Origin: VRUE01 sp963697805 | Lineage (GTDB): Bacteria; Actinomycetota; Thermoleophilia; Solirubrobacterales; 70-9 | Assembly (NCBI GenBank): GCA_963697805.1 | Contig: CAVOPB010000003.1 | Coordinates: forward strand, 372,001-436,000 | Length of the DNA stretch: 64,000 nt | Reading direction: 5' to 3' | Part shown: positions 38,101 to 47,057 of the stretch, one piece after another | Position numbering within the stretch: position 1 is the first letter of the stretch | How the letters are laid out: each line of letters starts with the position of its first letter | The notes under the pieces: generated by a model | Told to the model about the DNA's origin: nothing | What the model saw: the letters and a program-made list of their open reading frames with translations, nothing else | Database searches by the model: none | Position numbers and translations under genes: made by a program

Positions 38101-39337
38101 GCAGACCTACGACATCGCCGCTGGGCACAGCGTGCAATACGTCGACATGACTCCCGATGGCACCAAGGTCTACTTCACGTCGACCGAAGATCTGACCGAA
38201 GATGCCAGCGATCCGGACACCAGCCGCGATCTCTACATGTGGAGCGAGAACAGCGCGGCGGCCAATCACCTGACACTTGTCTCGAAAGGCAACGAACCAT
38301 TTGCCGGCAACACCGACGCATGCGGCGCCTACTGGACCGAAAAGTGCGGCATCGTGCCGATCGAATTCACCCAGAACTACTCGATCCTTCAGGCCGGCGT
38401 TGGCGGCGGGCCCTACTCCGACAACACGATCGCGCCCAACAATGGCGACATCTACTTCCTATCCCCCGAGCGACTCGCCGGTAACAACGGCGTCGACGGC
38501 CAGGAGAACCTGTTCGTCTACCACGGCGGCAAATTGAAGTTCGTCGCGGCGCTCGACCCGAGCGGGGTCGCCTGCCTCAATCAGCAGGGTGAATTCTATT
38601 GCAGCGACACGGCTGTCGCCCGGCTGCAGACCACGCCTGACGATGACTACATGGTGTTCATAACTGGCAGCAAGGTCACCGCCTATGACAACCAGGGGCA
38701 CGCGGAGATGTACCGCTTCAACCTCGAAAACGAAGAACTGATCTGCGTGTCGTGCAAGCTCAACGGCAAACCGCCAGCAGGCGAAGTGACTGGGAGTCAT
38801 AACGGCAGGTTCCTGACCGACGATGGCCGTACCTTCTTCGAAACCAACGACGCCCTGGTCGCGCAGGACACCAACGAGGGGCGCGACGTCTACGAGTACG
38901 TCGATGGCCGTCCGCAACTGATCACGGGCGGGACGGCGGCCTCAAATGAAGTCTTCGGGATCGGCACGTTGATGGCCAAACCAGGGCTGGTCGGGGTCAG
39001 CACCAATGGATTGGATGTGTTCATCGGGACCTACGACACGCTGGTGGGCCAGGATCGCAACGGCGAAGCGCTCAAGATCTACGACGCGCGCAGCGGCGGC
39101 GGCTTCCAGTTCACCCCGCCCGTCCCGCCATGTGTCGCCGCCGACGAGTGTCACGGGGCCAGCAGCGAAGCGCCGGCAGCAGCGCCGAGCGGCACCGGTG
39201 CGGATCTTGGGGAAGGCGGGAATCTGACGCCGCAGCACAAGTCGAGGGGCCACAAGAAGAAGGCGAAGAAGAAGCGCCACGGTAAGGCCAAGCGCCAGCA
39301 CCACGCCAAGGCGCAGCGGAAGGGGGCAGGACGATGA
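35159..39337 (+). CDS. Giant exported surface protein: propeller, fibronectin-like repeats, DCRAYELVSP/TolB-like propeller
   Basis: 1392 residues from GTG 35159, preceded by AGGAGAG at 6 bp and 22 bp after the previous stop. Signal peptide (LGIVLVLAAALAAVFATSAQA). An N-terminal NHL/streptogramin-lyase-like propeller (to about 310) is followed by four FEYG-type repeats (about 310-700). CPNATVRQQTGASDLPDCRAYELVSP near 700-720 then opens a large TolB/WD40-like propeller domain ending at CVAADECHG near 1324. The C-terminus is Lys/Arg/His-rich and unstructured. The DCRAYELVSP and DEC-HG motifs recur in the protein at 42021. The stop overlaps the next start as ATGA. Confidence 0.82.
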   Translation: MKTLGIVLVLAAALAAVFATSAQAAYVHTNITGEYGKEGPKASGVGSGCRIGYQAANHRLYLYSDNKIYGLNRTAPGTVAPIPGFPVEASLGKDGCGDRDFDVDNTNGATKNNLYAAPSTEFIYGFNSAGAPLGSPWPVNAGTGGENCGVAVTSTGEVWTGNYGGTAISKFQPDGTLITNFAVPSRVCKLAVDRATNDLYTVNYGGGGLTKYTASSGYATSIPFGSTNEGNAGIVVNGAQHRIYVASGQSVKAFSTESPESLVETISVAPNSASDVAVDEATDTLFITVGSQGSGNIQERPGIVVPDLTTGETTGFATLHGHLDPAGGGEVTSCQFEYSTSPEYNSPSTTPCAEGQSYSSPADVSADLTGLVAGETLYHFRLKAANANGFNISADRTFIPHYVAGLHTDAATGIDRTSATLNGSYLGQGEETHVYFKYGTSTAYGSTTPVQDIPANNVQTPVSALLDEVLAPQTIYHFKVVASNGKGTSQGEDRTFETLPAVPGISTDPATNIKTATADLNGSFTGDGLNVRYFFEWGSSDLYGNETAVGEITAPSGATSVPPVGIEELQPLHTYHYRIVAENSFGRTNGPDRTFTTFTAPVIVSQSTSKVTGSSADLHAVINPHGVDAEYHFEYGPTDAYGTTIPIPDATIPGSGTDETVTQHLEGLNGGVYHFRIKAKNIYGESISKDQTFNFYPPVCPNATVRQQTGASDLPDCRAYELVSPEDAGITQIYPANVPFSPGATQPSRLSFTGAFGSPDGVGNTINNVGDTYFATRTNSGWKTKYIGLSATERFLSGGPPWDYGGYPPGWVQGYTGDHWTMNEVASPDMSQLVSWDDGHIGPGETYDSAEYEGHSMAPYVWNTTTGKQIDRFPTNVEAIPGGEFFKGRTAVSKDLSHFVFTSDIPFAPGGEPEDMYDNNTKEATIEIINFDEEGDRISVSPVETSTDGTHILMTSKNAQKQPGWFTLTNGSGELFIRVEGQTYDIAAGHSVQYVDMTPDGTKVYFTSTEDLTEDASDPDTSRDLYMWSENSAAANHLTLVSKGNEPFAGNTDACGAYWTEKCGIVPIEFTQNYSILQAGVGGGPYSDNTIAPNNGDIYFLSPERLAGNNGVDGQENLFVYHGGKLKFVAALDPSGVACLNQQGEFYCSDTAVARLQTTPDDDYMVFITGSKVTAYDNQGHAEMYRFNLENEELICVSCKLNGKPPAGEVTGSHNGRFLTDDGRTFFETNDALVAQDTNEGRDVYEYVDGRPQLITGGTAASNEVFGIGTLMAKPGLVGVSTNGLDVFIGTYDTLVGQDRNGEALKIYDARSGGGFQFTPPVPPCVAADECHGASSEAPAAAPSGTGADLGEGGNLTPQHKSRGHKKKAKKKRHGKAKRQHHAKAQRKGAGR

Positions 39338-42024
39338 GGGGCATAATCGGGACTCTCTCCGCAGCGGTGGCGCTGGTCGCGATCCTCGCGCTCGGTGCGG
39401 GCAGCGCACAGGCGCTGGAAATACACAGCTTCAAGGCCGAACCGAGCTTCCCCCAGGCGGGGGGCCACGCCGACCTGAGGGTCGAATACGCGGGTGAGAC
39501 CCGCTGGAACCCGGATATCCCGGACCTATGCAAATGCAATGACCCGCGCGACGTCATCGTCAGCCTGCCGACCGGCTTCATCGGCAATCCCCACGCAACG
39601 CCGCAGTGCAAAGCCTCCGACTTCGCCCGCAACACCTGTCCTGCCGACTCCCAGATCGGGACCCTCGGGGCCCTTGTGGCGATCGCCCCCGGATTCGCTC
39701 TCAACTTCTTGGGGGAACCGCTCTACAACCTGGTGCCCCGGTCCAATCAGGCCGGACTGCTGGGGTCCGTCTTCCTGCCCGGTTTCTTCAATGTCGCGTT
39801 CTATATCCAGCTGGGAGCCAGAACCGACAGCGACTATGGCCTCGACTCAGCGGCCCTCGGAATCGAGCGCCAGTTCTCGGTCGAAACATTCACCGTGAAA
39901 CTGTGGGGGGTACCGGCCGACGACGTCCACACGCCCGAACGGTGCACGAGCAACGAAGCCTGCACCCCTGTGGCATCGAACAGCCCCAAGGTTCCCTTCC
40001 TGATCAACCCGGGTGTCTGCAGCGCCGATCTGACCAGCAAGGTGACCGTGATCGGTTACGACAACAGCGTCAATAGCGCGACTGCACCCTGGCCAAGGCC
40101 AACAGGGTGCGATCAGCTGACTTTCAATCCGAGCCAAAGCGCGAGACCGACAACCACGGCCGCCGATTCGGCCTCCGGTGTCGACGTCAACCTGACCGTT
40201 CCCCAGCTGTTCAGCCCGAGCTTCCCGTCCCCATCGGAGATCAAGTCGGCGATCCTGAGACTCCCGGACGGCTTTTCGCTCAACCCGAACGCAGCCGATG
40301 GCAAGCTCTCGTGCTCGGACGCACAGGCGAACTTCGGGACCACCGAAGAAGCGCACTGCCCGGAGTTCTCGAAGGTCGGGATCGACACGATCAACAGCCC
40401 GGCGCTGCCGGCGCCGATCTCCGGCGGCATCTATCTCGGCGATCCGCTGCCGAATGAGCGCTATCGGATCTTCCTCACGGCCGATGGCTTCGGCACGCAC
40501 GTGAAACTCCTGGGAATCGCGACTCCGGATCCGCAGACCGGCCAGCTCGTCACCCGCTTTGAAGACCTACCGCAGAGCCCACTGACCGAATTCAACCTCC
40601 ATATCTTCGGAGCGGAGCGGGGAATCCTCGCCACGCCGACCCAGTGCGGAACCTATGAAGTGCAGTCGACGTTCACCCCCTGGGACGACGTCCTCGCGAC
40701 CCAGAGCGCGACCCAATTCTTCGAGATCGAATCCGGACCCGATGGAGCACCATGCCCGCCCGCGACCAGAGAATTCCACCCGAGCTTCTCGGCGGCGTCG
40801 ACGGCCAACGGCGCCGGTACCTACAGCCCGTTCACGGTCAACCTGGCCCGCAACGATGGCGATCAAAACCTCCGTGGCCTGACCGTATCGACACCCCCGG
40901 GCTTCACCGCCAGCCTGGCAGGCATTCCCTATTGCTCTGATGGGGCCCTCGCCGCCGCCGCGATGTCGAGCTATGCGGGCATGTCCCAGCTTCAGGATCC
41001 GATCTGTCCCGCGTCCCAGATCGGAACCGTCGTCGCCGGGGGCGGAGCCGGCTCGCGCCCCATATATCTGCCCGGCAAGGTCTATCTCGCGGGCCCATAC
41101 AAGGGGGCGCCGCTGAGCCTCGCGATCGTGACCCCGGCCGTTTCCGGCCCCTACGACCTCGGCAACGTCGTCGTCAGGACGGCACTGAACGTCGACCCGG
41201 TCGACGCCCACGTCACCGCCGTCTCGGACCCGCTGCCGCTCATATTCGAAGGCATCCCCTTGCGGCTGCGCTCACTCCAGATCCGCCTCGACCGCCCGGG
41301 CTTCGCGCTCAGCCCGACCAACTGCAGCCGCTTCGACGTCCGCGGCCAGATCACTGGTGACCAGGGCACACGGTCCGACCTGTCCTCCCACTACCAGGTC
41401 GCCAACTGCAGGCTCCTTCCATACAAGCCGGCTCTGAGCCTGAAGCTGACCGGCGGGCTCAATCGCCGCGGCCATCCCGCGATCCACGCGATCCTCAGGT
41501 CCAACTCAAAGGAAGCGAACTCGAAGGAAATCTCGGTCTCGATGCCCAAGAACGAGCTGCTCGACAACTCCCACATCGGCACCGTCTGCACCAGGGTCGA
41601 CTTCGCCGCCGAAAACTGCCCGGCCAAGTCGTTGATCGGCACGTCGAGGATCATCACCCCGATTCTCGATAAGCCGCTGACCGGCCAGGTCTTCCTGCGC
41701 TCCTCGTCGCACCGACTGCCGGACATCGCGCTGAAAATGAAGGGCCAGGTCGACATCGAAGCCACGGCCCGGATCGACAGTGTCAATGGCGGCCTGCGGA
41801 CCACCTTCTCTCAGGTTCCCGACGTACCGTTCTCCAGGGTCGACCTGAACCTGGTCGGGGGCAAGAAGGGGCTGCTGCAAAACACCGAGAGCCTCTGCGG
41901 GGCCGATCAGAAGGCAACCGTGAGGATGACCGGCCAGAACGGGGCCTCGATGGACACCAAGTCAAAGCTGCAGGTCGCCTGTGGCAAATCGCAACGTCGG
42001 CGGGCAAAGGCCGAAAGCCGATGA
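39334..42024 (+). CDS. Exported protein with four LPxGF / CPxxSxIG repeats (first)
   Basis: 896 residues; signal peptide LSAAVALVAILALGAGSAQA. The rest holds four diverged repeats, each opening with a strand ending in a Pro-Gly type motif and then two Cys positions: VSLPTGFIGNP to CPADSQIGT (near 73), LRLPDGFSLNP to CPEFSKVG (near 308), VSTPPGFTASL to CPASQIGT (near 517), and VSMPKNELLDN to CPAKSLIGT (near 733). Between repeats are segments such as VYLAGPYKGAPLSLAIVTPAVSGPYDLGNVVVRTAL. I know this only as an uncharacterised actinobacterial exported family. The C-terminus is basic. It is coupled by ATGA on both sides. Confidence 0.8.
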   Translation: MRGIIGTLSAAVALVAILALGAGSAQALEIHSFKAEPSFPQAGGHADLRVEYAGETRWNPDIPDLCKCNDPRDVIVSLPTGFIGNPHATPQCKASDFARNTCPADSQIGTLGALVAIAPGFALNFLGEPLYNLVPRSNQAGLLGSVFLPGFFNVAFYIQLGARTDSDYGLDSAALGIERQFSVETFTVKLWGVPADDVHTPERCTSNEACTPVASNSPKVPFLINPGVCSADLTSKVTVIGYDNSVNSATAPWPRPTGCDQLTFNPSQSARPTTTAADSASGVDVNLTVPQLFSPSFPSPSEIKSAILRLPDGFSLNPNAADGKLSCSDAQANFGTTEEAHCPEFSKVGIDTINSPALPAPISGGIYLGDPLPNERYRIFLTADGFGTHVKLLGIATPDPQTGQLVTRFEDLPQSPLTEFNLHIFGAERGILATPTQCGTYEVQSTFTPWDDVLATQSATQFFEIESGPDGAPCPPATREFHPSFSAASTANGAGTYSPFTVNLARNDGDQNLRGLTVSTPPGFTASLAGIPYCSDGALAAAAMSSYAGMSQLQDPICPASQIGTVVAGGGAGSRPIYLPGKVYLAGPYKGAPLSLAIVTPAVSGPYDLGNVVVRTALNVDPVDAHVTAVSDPLPLIFEGIPLRLRSLQIRLDRPGFALSPTNCSRFDVRGQITGDQGTRSDLSSHYQVANCRLLPYKPALSLKLTGGLNRRGHPAIHAILRSNSKEANSKEISVSMPKNELLDNSHIGTVCTRVDFAAENCPAKSLIGTSRIITPILDKPLTGQVFLRSSSHRLPDIALKMKGQVDIEATARIDSVNGGLRTTFSQVPDVPFSRVDLNLVGGKKGLLQNTESLCGADQKATVRMTGQNGASMDTKSKLQVACGKSQRRRAKAESR

Positions 42025-45000
42025 GGACCAGGGAAAGAGAGCCGCGGCAGATGCAGAGTCAGAAGAGGGTGATGATCGGGATCGCGGTGCTGTGCGCGAT
42101 GCTGATCCACGTGGCCGGCGCCGGCGCGGCGGCCCCGAGGAGCTATGTCGGCCAGGTCGGCGGCTTCGAACGGCCCCAGGGGCTCTTCGTGATGCCCAAT
42201 GACGATGTCTGGGTCACCGATATCCAGAGCACACTGATCTCTCAGCTCGGCCCCTACCCGGCAAACGAAGAACTCGGGGTCCAGCCGAGCCTGGGCCACT
42301 GGGGGGGCAATCTCGAGGCTCACACCTTCGGGGTCAGTGAGGCGAACGGCTTCCTCTATGCCTCGGTCGAAGGCGAAGGCGGAGGGTGTGGCTTCGAAGA
42401 AAAAAGCATCATCTTCGATAACTACCGGAAGTTCTACAAAGAAACCTCGCACTCATGCAACACGATGATCACCGTCAACAACGATTCCCAGAGCGAGGCG
42501 TACGGGAACTACTTCGAGTATGGCCCTGGCGGCCAGATCAGGATGTACGACGGGTACTCGAACCCCGTCAATTTCTCCGGGACGGCGCCGTACATCTCCG
42601 GGAATACCCTCTCCGGCACTCCCACCGGGCCCCTCGGTGGAGGGAGCGGACCCCCTGAAAACGGCGGCTTCGTTGTCGACGACGAGGGCAACATCTGGGT
42701 CGACAACAACAAGGAAATCCTCGAGTTCGACGACAGCGGCATCTTCATCCAGCGGATCACTGCGAAAAGCGCCGGCGGGGTCCCGGCGAGCAACCTGAAT
42801 CCCACCGGCCCGAAGGCCTTTGCCGCCTTCCCCGGGCTGTCCGGCATGGCGGTGGATCCGACCAACGGTCACGTCCTCGTCTTCGATCGGGCCGGCTTCA
42901 TGATCAATGAATTCACCGAGCAGGGGAAGTTCATCGGCCAGATCGACGGAACCGACACCCCGGAGGGCGGCTTCGGCTACTTCTGCTTCGAAACTCACAT
43001 CGAATTCTGCTACGCGAACGCATTCGGGATCGCGGTCGACTCGAATGGCTACCTCTACGTCACCGACGACCTCAACCACGTCGTCCAGATCTATGGGCCC
43101 GCATCTGCCGACCCCAAAGTCACCGACGAACCTGATTCCAATCCGACCGCCACGGGCGGAACGGTGAATGCCACCGTCGACCCCAACGGGGCCGGGCCGA
43201 TCACCGCCTGCAAGGTCGAATACGGTACCCAACTCGAATTCGAACACCTGGAATTCAAAGGCGAAGCCCCGTGCAATCAGACCTCCTTCAGCAGCCCGAC
43301 CCAGGTTCACGCCGACATTTCCGGGCTCACATCGGAGGCCACGTACCACTATCGGTTCACGGTCAGCAACGGGACGACGAGTCGCACCGGCAAGGATCAC
43401 CCGCTCACCCCCCACAAAGTCCTTGGGCTGCGGGCTGAGGCGGCCACCGGCATCGCCCCCACGTCGGTGACGCTGCACGGCTCGTTCGTCGGCAACGGCG
43501 CCGCCACCAACTACTGGTTCGAATACGGCAAGACACCGGCCTACGGGACCATGGCCCCGCTTCCCGCGCCTCCCGGCGCGAGCGCGGGCTCGCCGGCGGG
43601 GCCGGGGCGGACGGCGCTAGAACTCCCCATTGCCGGCCTCCAACCCGCGACGACCTACCACTTCCGCGTCGTGGCCCAGAACGGATCAACGAGCAACAGC
43701 GACGACGTCACCTTCCGGACGAAGGCCGCCCTGCCACAGGTCAGAGCCACGGTGTCCGACCTGCACTCGAGCGAGGGAGTGTTCACGACAGAAGTCAATC
43801 CGGGCGGCGCCGACACCGAATACAACATCGAATACGGGTCCGAACCGTGCTCGGAAGTAGGCAGTGACTGCTCACTCGCCTTCCCCGGCTTCCACATCGG
43901 AAGCAATAAGAGCTTCGACGTCGATACCAGGCGCCTGGAGGGCCTCGAACCCGGCACGACCTACTACTACAGGGTCGTCGCCACCAACTCGACCGGGACG
44001 ACGATCGGGCCCGACCTGCGCTTCGCGACCTATCCGTTTTCGCCAGACCTCAAAGATCCATGTGGGGACAACGCGCTCGCGCGCCAGCAGACCGGCGCGG
44101 CTCTGCTCAGCGACTGCCGCGGCTATGAGCTCGTCTCCTCCGCCAACGCCGGCGGGTACGACGTCGAGTCGACCCTCGTTCCCGGCCAGACCCCGTTCGA
44201 GGGCTATCCCCGTGCCGATGGCCCGCTGCGGGTGCTCTATGGCGTCCACAACGGGGCGATCCCCGGTGTCGCCGGCAATCCGACCAACCGCGGCGTCGAC
44301 CCATACCTTGCGACCCGCGACGAAGCTGGCTGGACCACCACATATGTCGGGATCCCCGCCAACAACCCGTTCGCGGCAGCTCCGTTCTCCTCGACGCTGG
44401 CCGAAGCCAATCCGTCGCTCGACACCTTCGCCTTCTCCGGGCCGGAAATCTGCAGCCCGTGCTTTGCCGACGGCACCATCGGCGTGCCGCTCCACCTGCC
44501 CGACGGCAGCCTCGTGCAGGGGATGCAGGGTTCGATTGAACCTTCGGCGCCCGCCAAAGATGAGGGCCTGGTCAAGAAACGGTTCTCGGCCGACGGGGAC
44601 CACCTCGTCTTCAGCTCGACCTCCCGGTTCGAGTCCGCGGGGAACGATGAAACCGGCGATGTCTCGGTCTACGAGCGCGATCGCAAAGCCGGCGCGACCC
44701 AGGTCGTCTCGACCGACCCCAGCGGCGACCCCCTCACCTGCCTGCAGGGCGCGGGCGCATGCCATGGCCCGGGGAACGCAGCGGGGATAGCCGAGCTCGA
44801 CATCTCGGCCAACGGGTCGCGGGTCGTTGTCGGCCAGAGGGTGTCGACGGACGAAAGCGGCAACAACCGCTTCCACCTCTACATGCACCTCGGCAGCTCG
44901 CCCAACTCGGTCGATCTCACATCGGGCGCGGGCGCCGGGGCGCTCTACGACGGCATGACCGCCGACGGCACCAGCGTCTTCCTCACGACCACCGACAAAC

Positions 45001-47057
45001 TCCTCGGCACCGACACCGACGCCAGCGCCGACATCTACGAAGCCGCGGTCAGCAGCGGCGGGGCGCTGACGCTGCGGCTCCTCAGCACCGAGGAAGGGTC
45101 GCCCAGCAACGACGACAGCTGCAACCCGCCCGGCGACCCCAACAGCTGGAACGCGGCCTCCGGGCTCGGCGGATGCGGCGCCGTCGCGCTCGCCGGCGGC
45201 GCCGGTGTCGGAGCGGAAGACGGCACCTTCTACTTCTTCAGCCCCGAGCTGCTCGACAGCGCAGCCCAGACCGAAGGTGAAGCCGATCAGCCGAACCTCT
45301 ACGTCGTCGAACCGGGCTCCGATCCCGAATTCGTCGCGACCGTCGATACCAGCGCCACCAAGCCCGGGCCGAAACCCAAGGGCTACGTCCAGCGCGACAC
45401 CTTCCAGACCGGACTCGAAGGACCTGAAGCGCTCGCTGTCGATCAGTCCAACGGAGACGTTTACGTCACCCTGCGGGAAACGCAATCGGTAGCCAGGTTC
45501 AGCTCGAACGGCGCCTCCAAACCGTTCTCAGAAGGACCGGGCTCGGGCAGCAACGAAATACCGGGCCTGTCAGTCGGCTTCGGAGGCGAAGGCGAGCTCG
45601 CGGTGGACAACGCGCCCGGCGCCGGTGTCCTCACGCGGGCCCTGTACGTGACCAACAACGGCGAAAAGGTGCAGGTCTTCTCCCCGAGCGGAGCCGAAAT
45701 CGGTGAACTCGGTGGATTCGGGGAGGCGTGCGGAGTCGCCGTCGACCAATCCAACGGCGCGGTCTACGTCGCCGACTACGCGCAGGGTGCGCTGTGGAGG
45801 TTCGTGCCCACCTCGCCGAGCGGGACGATCGACGAAGCCGACTACACCAAAACCGGAATCCACACCGAAGGCATCACCCCCTGTGTGGCGGGTGCCGACA
45901 CCGCGGGCCACGCGTTTGCTTCGGGATACGGCGGCGGCCCCATGTATCAGTACAACGTCTCCGATTTCACCGCCGCGATCCCGACCGTGGCGGGCACCGA
46001 AATCGCCCCCTACCCCGCGAACAAGATCTCAATCGATCCGACCAACAACGATCGCTACATCAACACCGGCGAAAAGATCCGCTGGACCAACTCGTCGGGG
46101 AGCATCATCAAAGAATTCGGAGAACCGCTCGAATACTCCCAGGGCGTCGCGGTCTTCAATGACGGCTCGAGCAAACGGCTCTACATCGCGAACGAAGGCA
46201 CGATTGTCAAGTACGACTACAACGACTCCAACTACGCTCCGATCGACAATCCGGCCGTCGTCCACGCTGTGCACCAGTCGGGCACCCACGAGTGGGCCGA
46301 CTTCCAGGTCACCCCGTCCGGCGACTACGCGGTGTTTGCGACGCGGATGCCGGTCGATCCCGGGTTCCAGAACAACGGCCACAACGAGATCTACAGGTAC
46401 GCCACCGCCGATGGATTGGTCGACTGCGTCTCCTGTCCTCCGACCAACGCACCGGCCACGAAGGACGCCAACATTGCGCCCAAGGGCCTCGGCCTCGCCG
46501 ACGACGGGCGTGTCTTCTTCGACACAGACGAGCCGATCGTCCTCCGCGATGCCGACGGTCGCCAGGACGTCTACGAGTGGCAGGAAGCGGGCACCGGGCC
46601 GAAACCCGGCGGATGCGAGACCGGAAACCCGAACTTCTTCCCCGGCGGCATCTGCGTCAGCCTGATCTCGACCGGAACCAGCCAGTTCGACTCCGGTCTG
46701 CTCGGGGCCACCGGCGACGGCCACGACGTCTTCTTCTTCACCCACGACACGCTGGTCAAGGGCGACAACAACGGGCCGGTTGCAAAGCTCTACGACGCCC
46801 GCACGGGTGGCGGTGCCTTCGTCATCCCGCCCGCGGCCGAATGCGTCGCCTCCGACGAGTGCCACGGCCCGGGGACGGTTGCGGCCACCCCGCCACCGGT
46901 GAGGACGATCGCCGGGGCTCCCGGCAACGAGAAGGCCGCCGCGCCGGCGACGAAGCCATGTAAGAAGGGCTTCGTCAAGAAGCACGGCAAGTGCGTCAAG
47001 AAGAAGCCGAAGAAGAAGTCGAGGCGAAACAACAAGAGCAGGGGGACACACCGATGA
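42021..47057 (+). CDS. Giant exported surface protein with nested beta-propellers
   Basis: 1678 residues from ATG 42021 (ATGA overlap). Signal segment RVMIGIAVLCAMLIHVAGAGAA, an NHL-like propeller (about 40-360), three FEYG/VEYG fibronectin-like repeats (about 370-670), then DNALARQQTGAALLSDCRGYELVSS opening a TolB/WD40-like domain as in the 35159 protein. Within that domain, residues about 1110-1420 are a separate NHL propeller (EALAVDQSNGDVYVTLRE, CGVAVDQSNGAVYVADYAQG) that the sister protein lacks. The domain closes at CVASDECHG, followed by a basic two-Cys tail (PCKKGFVKKHGKCVKKKPKKK). Largest protein in the window; role presumably extracellular binding. Confidence 0.82.
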   Translation: MRTREREPRQMQSQKRVMIGIAVLCAMLIHVAGAGAAAPRSYVGQVGGFERPQGLFVMPNDDVWVTDIQSTLISQLGPYPANEELGVQPSLGHWGGNLEAHTFGVSEANGFLYASVEGEGGGCGFEEKSIIFDNYRKFYKETSHSCNTMITVNNDSQSEAYGNYFEYGPGGQIRMYDGYSNPVNFSGTAPYISGNTLSGTPTGPLGGGSGPPENGGFVVDDEGNIWVDNNKEILEFDDSGIFIQRITAKSAGGVPASNLNPTGPKAFAAFPGLSGMAVDPTNGHVLVFDRAGFMINEFTEQGKFIGQIDGTDTPEGGFGYFCFETHIEFCYANAFGIAVDSNGYLYVTDDLNHVVQIYGPASADPKVTDEPDSNPTATGGTVNATVDPNGAGPITACKVEYGTQLEFEHLEFKGEAPCNQTSFSSPTQVHADISGLTSEATYHYRFTVSNGTTSRTGKDHPLTPHKVLGLRAEAATGIAPTSVTLHGSFVGNGAATNYWFEYGKTPAYGTMAPLPAPPGASAGSPAGPGRTALELPIAGLQPATTYHFRVVAQNGSTSNSDDVTFRTKAALPQVRATVSDLHSSEGVFTTEVNPGGADTEYNIEYGSEPCSEVGSDCSLAFPGFHIGSNKSFDVDTRRLEGLEPGTTYYYRVVATNSTGTTIGPDLRFATYPFSPDLKDPCGDNALARQQTGAALLSDCRGYELVSSANAGGYDVESTLVPGQTPFEGYPRADGPLRVLYGVHNGAIPGVAGNPTNRGVDPYLATRDEAGWTTTYVGIPANNPFAAAPFSSTLAEANPSLDTFAFSGPEICSPCFADGTIGVPLHLPDGSLVQGMQGSIEPSAPAKDEGLVKKRFSADGDHLVFSSTSRFESAGNDETGDVSVYERDRKAGATQVVSTDPSGDPLTCLQGAGACHGPGNAAGIAELDISANGSRVVVGQRVSTDESGNNRFHLYMHLGSSPNSVDLTSGAGAGALYDGMTADGTSVFLTTTDKLLGTDTDASADIYEAAVSSGGALTLRLLSTEEGSPSNDDSCNPPGDPNSWNAASGLGGCGAVALAGGAGVGAEDGTFYFFSPELLDSAAQTEGEADQPNLYVVEPGSDPEFVATVDTSATKPGPKPKGYVQRDTFQTGLEGPEALAVDQSNGDVYVTLRETQSVARFSSNGASKPFSEGPGSGSNEIPGLSVGFGGEGELAVDNAPGAGVLTRALYVTNNGEKVQVFSPSGAEIGELGGFGEACGVAVDQSNGAVYVADYAQGALWRFVPTSPSGTIDEADYTKTGIHTEGITPCVAGADTAGHAFASGYGGGPMYQYNVSDFTAAIPTVAGTEIAPYPANKISIDPTNNDRYINTGEKIRWTNSSGSIIKEFGEPLEYSQGVAVFNDGSSKRLYIANEGTIVKYDYNDSNYAPIDNPAVVHAVHQSGTHEWADFQVTPSGDYAVFATRMPVDPGFQNNGHNEIYRYATADGLVDCVSCPPTNAPATKDANIAPKGLGLADDGRVFFDTDEPIVLRDADGRQDVYEWQEAGTGPKPGGCETGNPNFFPGGICVSLISTGTSQFDSGLLGATGDGHDVFFFTHDTLVKGDNNGPVAKLYDARTGGGAFVIPPAAECVASDECHGPGTVAATPPPVRTIAGAPGNEKAAAPATKPCKKGFVKKHGKCVKKKPKKKSRRNNKSRGTHR

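Noticed and set aside
39120..46880. CVAADECHG and CVASDECHG as haem-binding sites
   Set aside because: Cytochrome c needs CxxCH; here the two Cys are six positions apart.
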